Below are positions 57,715 to 64,000 of a stretch of DNA of 64,000 nucleotides, piece by piece. The stretch covers positions 248,001-312,000 of the forward strand of contig JACKAU010000012.1 of NCBI GenBank assembly GCA_020634855.1, written 5' to 3'. The notes under the pieces are model-generated. The model worked only from the letters and a program-made list of their open reading frames with translations, did no database searches and was not told the DNA's origin. A program made the translations under genes and the position numbers. Source of the stretch: Anaerolineales bacterium. Lineage in GTDB: Bacteria; Chloroflexota; Anaerolineae; 4572-78; J111. Numbering within the stretch: the first letter of the stretch is position 1; each line of letters starts with the position of its first letter.

Positions 57715-57976
57715 AGGTCGCAGGGTAGCAAGGTTGCAAGGTCGCAGGGTCGCAGGGTTGCAAGGTCGCAGGGTTGCAGGGTAGCAAGGTCGCAAGGTCG
57801 CAGGGTAGCAGGGTTGCAAGGTCACAGGGTTGCAAGGTCGCAGGGGTACAAGGGTACAAGGCGGCAAGGTCGCAATTCTATGCCGCGCCACTCTGTCACC
57901 CTGCTACTCTGCTACTCTGCTACTCTGCTACTCTGCTACCTTGCTACCCTGCTACTCTGTAACTCTGCTACCCTGC
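57715..57976. repeat. Large octamer inverted repeat (GCAGGGTT / CTCTGCTA)
   Basis: About 16 head-to-tail octamers GCARGGTN (57718-57870) are followed by about 11 octamers CTCTGCTA/CCCTGCTA (57893-57976). The second set is the reverse complement type of the first, so the gap between the Tm-1-like and DinB genes can form a long hairpin. Same family as at 24.6-24.7 and 27.15-27.43 kb. Confidence 0.9.
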
Positions 57977-58495
57977 CCCATAATTCTCCCTAATGCTGTT
58001 TAGATGATGCAGCTCATGTCCGGCGATGTGATAAGCCGCCGCCCGGACACTCATCACGTGATCGTTCGAGACACCGGCCCGTTTGAGCGCGTCGGCATCG
58101 AAACTCTTGAACAGAGTCAGCGTCGCCTGTCGCACCGAGCTATACTCCGCCAGAATGTCCTCGATGTCGCGCTCGTTAGCCTTTGAATACGGCACGTACT
58201 CATCCTGCTCGAAGCCGGGCAGTTCGGTCGCGTCGCCTCGGGCGAAACGTAGGGCGCGATAGGCGTAAATACGCTCGTCGTCGCTGACGTGGACCAGGAT
58301 CTCTTTGATGGTCCACTCCCCCTCGGCCCAGCGATAGGTTAACCTCTCGGCCGGAAATGAGCGGATAAAACTGAGCATCGTTTGCAGGTTATCCTGCAAA
58401 TGGGCCAATACCTGCCCGTCGTCCGGCAGTAAGCCGATGTACATGATCGTGTACGGCGCATACTCACCTTCTTGCGGTTTTGGAATCAGTGTCAT
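57968..58495 (-). CDS. DinB-family protein
   Basis: The 175-residue four-helix protein has the DinB pattern: LLPDDGQVLAHLQDNLQTMLSFIRSF, RYAEGEWTIKE-like segment RWAEGEWTIKEILVHVSDDERIYAYRALRFARGD, and AAYHIAGHELHHLNSIRENYG. The His residues in LVHVSDDE and GHELHHL fit the DinB metal triad. Such proteins are often thiol-S-transferases or damage-induced enzymes of unknown substrate. A short octamer repeat reaches into its last codons. Confidence 0.88.
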   Translation of the reverse strand: MTLIPKPQEGEYAPYTIMYIGLLPDDGQVLAHLQDNLQTMLSFIRSFPAERLTYRWAEGEWTIKEILVHVSDDERIYAYRALRFARGDATELPGFEQDEYVPYSKANERDIEDILAEYSSVRQATLTLFKSFDADALKRAGVSNDHVMSVRAAAYHIAGHELHHLNSIRENYGAG

Positions 58496-58509
58496 TGTTA
58501 ATGTCTCCC

Positions 58510-61002
58510 CTAATTTAGTGCTCTAATTTCTGTGGCAGTGTCTAATGACAGCGCTTTTTTGGCCAGCGTTTGGCATTTGCCTTGGTTGAGTTGTCGAATT
58601 TGGGCTTTGATGCGCGGAATCGACGGAACGCTCATACTCAACTCATCGACGCCCAGGCCAACCAACAGCGGCACGGCTTGCGGATCGGCTGCAACAGCGC
58701 CGCAAACGCCTACCCATTTGCCCCGCTCGTGGGCGGCGTCGACCACGGTTTTGATCAGCATCAAGACACTGGGCGACAGGCTGTCGACCTGGGGCGCTAA
58801 TTTCGGATGGCCGCGATCCATAGCCAAGGTATATTGGGTTAGATCGTTTGTGCCGATGGAAAAGAAATCGACCTCGTTGGCAAACTTGGCCGCGGTAATG
58901 GCCGCGGCCGGCACCTCGACCATAATACCGGCCGGAATCGGCTCGACGCCGAGCTTGCGGCGCTCTTGCTCCAGCATCGCCTTGGCCGCCCGCCATTCCG
59001 TTAAGGTGGCGATCATCGGAAACATCACCCGCACCTTGCCCACCGTCGAAGCCCGTAAAATAGCCCGTAACTGCGTACGCAAAATTCCGGGCCGGCTGAG
59101 ACTGACCCGAATGCCGCGTTCCCCCAAAAAAGGATTGTCTTCAGTCGGAATGGGGAGATAGGGCGAAGGCTTGTCGGCCCCGATATCCAACGTACGGATA
59201 ATCAAGGGGCGATCGTCGCCCAGCCGCAACGCCATATCGCGGTAAGCCGTCTGCTGTTCGTCCTCGCTGGGCATCGTTTTGAATTCCAAAAACAGAAATT
59301 CCGAACGGAGTAAGCCGATACCCTCGCACCCCATATGAACGGCATGGTCAACCTCAGCCAGGCTGCCGACATTAGCCCCAATCACCAGCCGGTACCCATC
59401 GATGGTCACCGCCGGTTCATCGGCATGCTGTAAGTTGATCTGCTGGATGGTGGCGGCTTGCTCTTGCTGTCGCCGCACTTGCGCAATGCGAGTCTCGACC
59501 GGATTCAAGCGCAGCGTCCCTCTGGCGCCGTCCAGAATAGCCGTAGTGCCATTGGCCACCTCCAGCGTCTTAGGATCGATGCCGATTACGGCCGGAATAT
59601 CCAACGAGTGAGCCATTATCGTCAGGTGCGACGAGGCTCCGCCTTGGGTGGTACAGAAGCCGCTGACGTAAGTCGGATCGAGATCGGCCACCTCCGACAG
59701 CGATAAATCTTCAGCCACCAGAATGGTTTGGGTCGATAAATTCAGCGGCTCCGGCTCGACTCCGGCCAGATTGCGCAACACCCGCAAGCCCACGTCGCGT
59801 AGGTCATCGGCTCTGGAGGCGAATAGTACATTTTTAAGTTGAGCCAGCCGGTCGGCCTGCTTGGTATAGGCTGCTTGCCAGGCGACAGCGGCGCTATCCC
59901 CATGATCAATCGCTCGAATGGTTAAATCGAGCAGTTCCGGATCATCGAGCAGCGCTTCGTGAGCTGCAAAGATTGCGGCTTTATCGCCTTCGCCATCGTG
60001 ATGAAGCCGAGCTTGCAGCGCCTCCAACTGGACTTTGGCTTTCTCGATAGCTTCATCGAGCAGCCGTAGTTCCTTTTTACGCTTTTTGGCTTTGGTCCGT
60101 ATCTCAATGGGTCGCTGCCGCATCTGGAAAATCTCACCCACCACGATACCGGGCGAAGCCGGAATCCCCACCAGCAGATTGGGATCGGCGGCCCGTGTTG
60201 GGGGGATAATGATCGTTTTGGCCGGAGGGACATAGGCCGGCATACCGATATCTTCGCCTAACCCCTGTAGAATCCGAGGCGCAATCTTTTGGATAGCTTC
60301 CTCTGCGTCAGGTCCGCGGGCAATCACCTGAATCGGATCGTTGTGCATAATACAGAGATTCATAATGCCAAAGACACTCTTGGCATTGGCTTGTCGGCCC
60401 TTGTGCTCTATCCGTACATCTGAATCAAACTTGCGAGCCAGATAGGCCAGCACCGAGGCCGGGCGGGCGTGCAGTCCCAGCAGGTTCGGTACGGTCAACG
60501 GTTCGGAGGAGACGGTCAGAGGGGGGGTGCTTATCATCGCCTCATCCAGCGTCAAGATCATAATCGGATCGCGGCCGGCGATGACATCACCTTCGCAGAA
60601 GTCGAAATGGGTGACCAACTGACTGTTGGTGATAATCAGCGTCGTCAATAAACTGGCGGCAAACGGCTTAACCACATCGACATCAAACGCTATGAGCGGA
60701 TCACCCTGCTGCACCCAGTCGCCCCGTTGGACTTTGGGCGTAAATCCTTTACCGCGCAGCATAACCGTATCCTGTCCGATATGTAGCATTAGCTCAATGC
60801 CGTCGTCCGTACGCATTGTGACGTTGTGGCCGGTCTCGGCCAGGTCGATAATCTCGCCATCAGTCGGAGCCAGCAGCACTGCGTCCACCGGATCGATAGC
60901 TATCCCTTCGCCGGCCAATTTCTGAGAGAACGTGGGGTCACTTATCTGCGCCAACGGCGTCAATCGACCGGACAGCGGCGCGAACAGGGTTAAAGTCATC
61001 AT
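58510..61002 (-). CDS. Multidomain PTS phosphotransferase: IIA(Glc)-HPr-Enzyme I
   Basis: This 830-residue fusion carries three PTS modules. Residues 1-155 are EIIA of glucose type with phospho-His74 in IELMLHIGQDTV. Residues 168-255 are HPr with His178 in LLGLHARPAS and the regulatory-site region KSVFGIMNL. Residues 270-830 are Enzyme I with His459 in GGASSHLTIMA, GEGIGLLRSEFLF-type GCEGIGLLRSEFLF, and the C-terminal active Cys767 in VGVCGAVAADP. All phosphorelay residues are present. No EIIB/EIIC lies in the window. It follows the AAA/TPR gene after 33 bp on the same strand. Confidence 0.92.
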   Translation of the reverse strand: MMTLTLFAPLSGRLTPLAQISDPTFSQKLAGEGIAIDPVDAVLLAPTDGEIIDLAETGHNVTMRTDDGIELMLHIGQDTVMLRGKGFTPKVQRGDWVQQGDPLIAFDVDVVKPFAASLLTTLIITNSQLVTHFDFCEGDVIAGRDPIMILTLDEAMISTPPLTVSSEPLTVPNLLGLHARPASVLAYLARKFDSDVRIEHKGRQANAKSVFGIMNLCIMHNDPIQVIARGPDAEEAIQKIAPRILQGLGEDIGMPAYVPPAKTIIIPPTRAADPNLLVGIPASPGIVVGEIFQMRQRPIEIRTKAKKRKKELRLLDEAIEKAKVQLEALQARLHHDGEGDKAAIFAAHEALLDDPELLDLTIRAIDHGDSAAVAWQAAYTKQADRLAQLKNVLFASRADDLRDVGLRVLRNLAGVEPEPLNLSTQTILVAEDLSLSEVADLDPTYVSGFCTTQGGASSHLTIMAHSLDIPAVIGIDPKTLEVANGTTAILDGARGTLRLNPVETRIAQVRRQQEQAATIQQINLQHADEPAVTIDGYRLVIGANVGSLAEVDHAVHMGCEGIGLLRSEFLFLEFKTMPSEDEQQTAYRDMALRLGDDRPLIIRTLDIGADKPSPYLPIPTEDNPFLGERGIRVSLSRPGILRTQLRAILRASTVGKVRVMFPMIATLTEWRAAKAMLEQERRKLGVEPIPAGIMVEVPAAAITAAKFANEVDFFSIGTNDLTQYTLAMDRGHPKLAPQVDSLSPSVLMLIKTVVDAAHERGKWVGVCGAVAADPQAVPLLVGLGVDELSMSVPSIPRIKAQIRQLNQGKCQTLAKKALSLDTATEIRALN

Positions 61003-61035
61003 GGATATCTCAAGCTTCTTTCTGTTAGGTTTAGG

Positions 61036-64000
61036 CTAGGATTGCAGTTCAAGTACGGCCTGCACCTGCGGCGTGGCGAGAAATGAGGCGCGCAGATCAG
61101 CATCACCGATGTGGTCGGCAATATAGTCTATCGTCTCTTGGGCCTGCCGGCGCAAACCTTGGGCTGCAACGGGGTCGGGTTCAAGTTGGCTGAGAGCGAA
61201 CAAAATAGGCCACAACATCCGCCGCGAGCCGATGGCTTCGGCTTCGGCGCGAGCTTCCTGCCAGTGGTCTCGGGCCGCCTCAGCCTGGCCCAGCCCCAGT
61301 AACGCCTGAGCGAGTACGTCCAACGTCCCCGGTATTTCCGACCGCATCCCAAATTGGCGTAGATCGGCCAACAGGTCATCCGCCACAGCCAACGCCCGCT
61401 CATAATCGCCCAATTTCAAGGCCAGCCGGCCATCGGCCACCCGGACGGGTACATAATAAACGGGCCAAGCGTCTCGGCTGGGATCTTGCCCGCTTAGCTC
61501 CAGTGCCTCCTGAGCGGCGGCGATCTGGTTGTTTGCTAACTGAAGTTGAGCCAGAGTACCCAACACGAAAGGTTGGTACAACGGCACCTGTTCGCGGGCG
61601 ATGGTCAGAGCCTGATGCGCTAATTCTAAGCCTCGGTTAATTTGGCCCAGGCTGCCATACACGGCGGCCAATTCAGTTCGGCTCACAATCGGAGGCACTA
61701 AATAGCCGCCTTCCTCGCTCTGACGAATGGATTTCTTCGTTACAGTAATGGCCGCCTCAATTTGGCCGCGTTCCCAATAGGCATAACCAATTCTAAACTG
61801 ACTATGGGACTCCCCCCAGATATTGTTGATGGCTTGGCTGATTTGGCGCGCTTCCGCCGAAAAAATAAGAGCCTGATCGTATTCGCCAATGCGAACATGG
61901 ATCTGTGCGGAAATATTTAAGCTATCCGCCAGCATCGGCAGGTTGCCGAGTTCCCGCCACAGCACCTGAGCTTCACGCGCTGACTGCTTGGCTTGATCAA
62001 AGCGGCCGAGAACCCAAAAGCAGTTGGCCAGGTCATTGAGTGTGAAGGCCATTTGCTCCCGTAGGTTGAGTTCGCGGGCCAGTGTCAATGAACGTGCCCC
62101 GTAGTCGATCGCTTGAGACATTCGGTTTAGGTACATACAGGCATTCGATAGGTTCCACAAAATCTTCGCCTCAGCGGCCCGGTCGCCCACATTGCCGGCC
62201 AAAGTTAGGGCTGCCTTTCCCAGAGTTTGGCCTTGGCTAGGATCAAATAAGGGGCCAGGCACGGCGTAAAGCGGCAGCTGAGCCATTAAAGCGGTTAATT
62301 CCAGAGGGAGATCGTGACGGTGTTGAGCTAGCTTAGCCAAATCCTGGTAATGACTTAAGGCCTGTTGGTGTTGATTGTTCAATTCCAGAGCGCGCCCCAA
62401 GCCGGTATAGATCGGCTTCAGCTTCTGGCTGCTGACCTTGTGGCGCTCGATTAAGGCTAAAGACCGGCGATAGGCTTCGATGGCCTCAGCATTGGCATAG
62501 ATCCGGGCGGCGGCATCGGCGGCCTGCTGCCAATAGTCACTCGCCTTCGCGGCCAACCCGGCTTGCTCAAAGTGGCGCGCCAATTGAACCGCTACGGTCT
62601 CGATCTGCGGGGCATGCATCTGTTCCAGGACATGGCCCACCGCCTCGTGCCAGTAGCTTTGCTCGACCTCATCCAAACTATGGTAGAGGTAGGTTCGGAA
62701 CAGATTGTGCCGGAAGCGATAACGGGACAGCCGCTGCCCGCTTGGCTCCACGCGCCGGAGGCCTTGGGGCGTCACCAATCGGTGCTGCTTATTCAGTTCG
62801 CCGCTCAAGCGTCGCACCAACGTCCGTTCGTCGATGTTCAATATGCGGGCGATGACCTCGGCGGTGAATTCTTCACCCTCCACGCTGGCCACGGATAGCA
62901 CCTCTCGCAGTTCAGCGCTTAATCGTCCAATTCGCTTTTCGATCACACCTTCGACCCGCGCCGGCAGCGCATCCCAGGTTAGATCTGAGGCTTCGATCCA
63001 GCGGCCCTGGTCGTCTCGCTGCACATCGCCCCGCTCTTGCATGTCCCGCAGGAGTTCAACGGTAAAGAGGGGATGGCCATCGGTGTGGCGGAGCAGTTGC
63101 TGCCGAAAGGTTTCGTCCAGTTGGTTGGGCTCGCTATCTAACAAGGCGTCTACAAAGGTCCGCCCGACTCGGGGTTCATGGTGTTCCAAATCGAGCCAAA
63201 TGTCGCCAAAGTGGCGTTTCAACTCGCTCAGGATGTCGGTCAGAGGATGGCGCTCCCCGTCTCGTCCCTGGGCCGTGTCTTCCGGCCGGTAAGCGCCGAT
63301 CAGCATCATCGGGATATCGGCCAGCCCCAGGGCCAAGTGACTTAGGAGGCTGATTGAGGACAGATCGGCCCAATGCAAATCGTCCAAAATGAGTAAGAGC
63401 GGCTGCCGGTTGGCGAGGATTCGTAGCACGTCCGACACCTGCTCGAAGATGCGCTTCTGGTCGGCGCTTGGCTCTCCGCCGGGCGATGTCCGGCCGGCCA
63501 GGATTTCCTGCAGCCGGCTCAGCCAGCCGGCGCCGTTTGGGGCATAGGTTGCCGCTCGACCGGCTAAAGCCTCGCCGGGCACAAACGTATCGATCAGGTC
63601 CGGACCGTCATCGACCAAGGCCTGAACCGTGTGGGGTAATAAATGCCATAAGCGCAGGGCATGGTCGCGGGTGATGGTCCCGGCCGCCCATTGGGTTTCA
63701 ATGTTGCCGGTGAGCATGCTAAATACCTGGCGAAAGGGGACGTACGGATCGCCAATCCCGGTATAAACATCGCATGTGCCGCCGGCGACAATCAGGCTGG
63801 GGTGCGCGGCTTGGGCCTGGCGGGCAAAGGCTTTGAGCAGGCTTGTTTTTCCCTGGCCGGCCTCGCCGATTACAAACGCCGCCTGCCCCCGGCCGGCGGT
63901 CGATTGGACCAACAACTGATCCAATCGATCCAACTCGCGCTCTCGCCCGATAAAAATCTCTCCCGCTGTCATCGATTCATCGGCTTCATTTATGAAGGCC
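61036..64000 (-). CDS. AAA-ATPase/TPR protein of MalT-like (STAND) type, 5' end probably beyond window
   Basis: An ATPase domain starts IFIGRERELDRLDQLL, with Walker A VIGEAGQGKTSLL and Walker B LLLILDDLHWADLSS. A winged-helix-like segment follows and then about 500 residues of TPRs (YQDLAKLAQHRHDL, ALTLAGNVGDRAAEAKILWNLSNACMYL, LEPDPVAAQGLRRQA). No LuxR-type HTH is present at the C-terminus. An ATG at 63972 is possible but lacks a ribosome site, and the frame stays open to the window edge (AFINEADES precedes it), so an upstream domain such as BTAD or a nucleotide cyclase may be cut off. STAND signalling protein; partner unknown. Confidence 0.85.
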   Translation of the reverse strand, partial: AFINEADESMTAGEIFIGRERELDRLDQLLVQSTAGRGQAAFVIGEAGQGKTSLLKAFARQAQAAHPSLIVAGGTCDVYTGIGDPYVPFRQVFSMLTGNIETQWAAGTITRDHALRLWHLLPHTVQALVDDGPDLIDTFVPGEALAGRAATYAPNGAGWLSRLQEILAGRTSPGGEPSADQKRIFEQVSDVLRILANRQPLLLILDDLHWADLSSISLLSHLALGLADIPMMLIGAYRPEDTAQGRDGERHPLTDILSELKRHFGDIWLDLEHHEPRVGRTFVDALLDSEPNQLDETFRQQLLRHTDGHPLFTVELLRDMQERGDVQRDDQGRWIEASDLTWDALPARVEGVIEKRIGRLSAELREVLSVASVEGEEFTAEVIARILNIDERTLVRRLSGELNKQHRLVTPQGLRRVEPSGQRLSRYRFRHNLFRTYLYHSLDEVEQSYWHEAVGHVLEQMHAPQIETVAVQLARHFEQAGLAAKASDYWQQAADAAARIYANAEAIEAYRRSLALIERHKVSSQKLKPIYTGLGRALELNNQHQQALSHYQDLAKLAQHRHDLPLELTALMAQLPLYAVPGPLFDPSQGQTLGKAALTLAGNVGDRAAEAKILWNLSNACMYLNRMSQAIDYGARSLTLARELNLREQMAFTLNDLANCFWVLGRFDQAKQSAREAQVLWRELGNLPMLADSLNISAQIHVRIGEYDQALIFSAEARQISQAINNIWGESHSQFRIGYAYWERGQIEAAITVTKKSIRQSEEGGYLVPPIVSRTELAAVYGSLGQINRGLELAHQALTIAREQVPLYQPFVLGTLAQLQLANNQIAAAQEALELSGQDPSRDAWPVYYVPVRVADGRLALKLGDYERALAVADDLLADLRQFGMRSEIPGTLDVLAQALLGLGQAEAARDHWQEARAEAEAIGSRRMLWPILFALSQLEPDPVAAQGLRRQAQETIDYIADHIGDADLRASFLATPQVQAVLELQS

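Noticed and set aside
1..64000. Mobile element or prophage as carrier of the odd regions
   Set aside because: No transposase, integrase, terminal inverted repeats or att-like duplications were found; the damaged zone at 11.5-14 kb is better explained by repeat-mediated rearrangement.

Overview
The window reads as a chromosomal segment of a Chloroflexota bacterium, probably from the Anaerolineae/Ardenticatenia side. This is inference from protein style, since no rRNA is present. The support is: a chromosome-partition neighbourhood of Lrp, rpmH, rnpA, yidD, yidC, jag, PfkB kinase, parA, parB with no dnaA beside it; secreted glycoside hydrolases ending in short YLP-type C-termini; GAF histidine kinases; a MalT-like AAA/TPR giant; and gaps filled with short-period repeats that turn back on themselves. 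No phage, transposase, tRNA, rRNA or CRISPR array is visible.

Layout. 0-6.3 kb: a small detoxification/efflux block (VOC protein, NTF2-like protein, two DHA2 MFS pumps, two dihydrofolate-reductase-family proteins plus the remnant of a third, and an HxlR regulator). 6.5-12.1 kb: a two-component system with what looks like its local regulon. Three promoters share the same 11-bp direct repeat, in front of a frameshifted small membrane gene (leading into the kinase operon), a DUF2306 gene, and a LuxR-HTH/ABC-permease pair. 12.1-14.1 kb: a damaged zone holding a 3'-broken ABC permease, a 5'-truncated winged-helix gene and two tandem arrays that both repeat at exactly 41 bp with the same internal plan. 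14.1-23.9 kb: an unknown helical protein, a secreted (alpha/alpha)6-type protein, and a heterodimeric multidrug ABC exporter. The exporter is preceded by a strong promoter, a 34-codon leader ORF and two intrinsic terminators, which looks like attenuation control; an App1-type phosphatase and a thioredoxin-like ferredoxin follow. 23.9-32.7 kb: LysK-like amidohydrolase carrying a repeat-derived insert, a PIN/Phd toxin-antitoxin pair, ARMT1-like DUF89 protein, sirtuin, a frameshifted DUF1059 gene, a glycan enzyme with a GT4 glycosyltransferase, and a divergent LysE/Lrp pair.

32.7-50.4 kb is housekeeping: ribosomal protein L34, RNase P protein, YidD, a YidC with an added Ig-like ectodomain, Jag, ParA/ParB, a DUF3307 membrane protein translationally coupled to a GAF histidine kinase, a cNMP-binding patatin, and several cell-wall proteins (L,D-transpeptidase with TPRs, MltG, LasA-like LysM lipoprotein), plus a metallo-beta-lactamase/DUF1670 fusion. 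50.9-64 kb: GH44 glycosidase, two membrane-anchored paralogue-like proteins coupled to rsfS (apparent CTG start), an Amt-fold protein that has lost both pore histidines, a Tm-1-like protein, DinB, a three-domain PTS phosphotransferase (IIA-HPr-EI) and an AAA/TPR protein that runs off the right edge.

The most promising new material is the 41-bp palindrome arrays, the leader/terminator region of the ABC exporter, the direct-repeat regulon, and the broken genes that plain ORF calling would miss.
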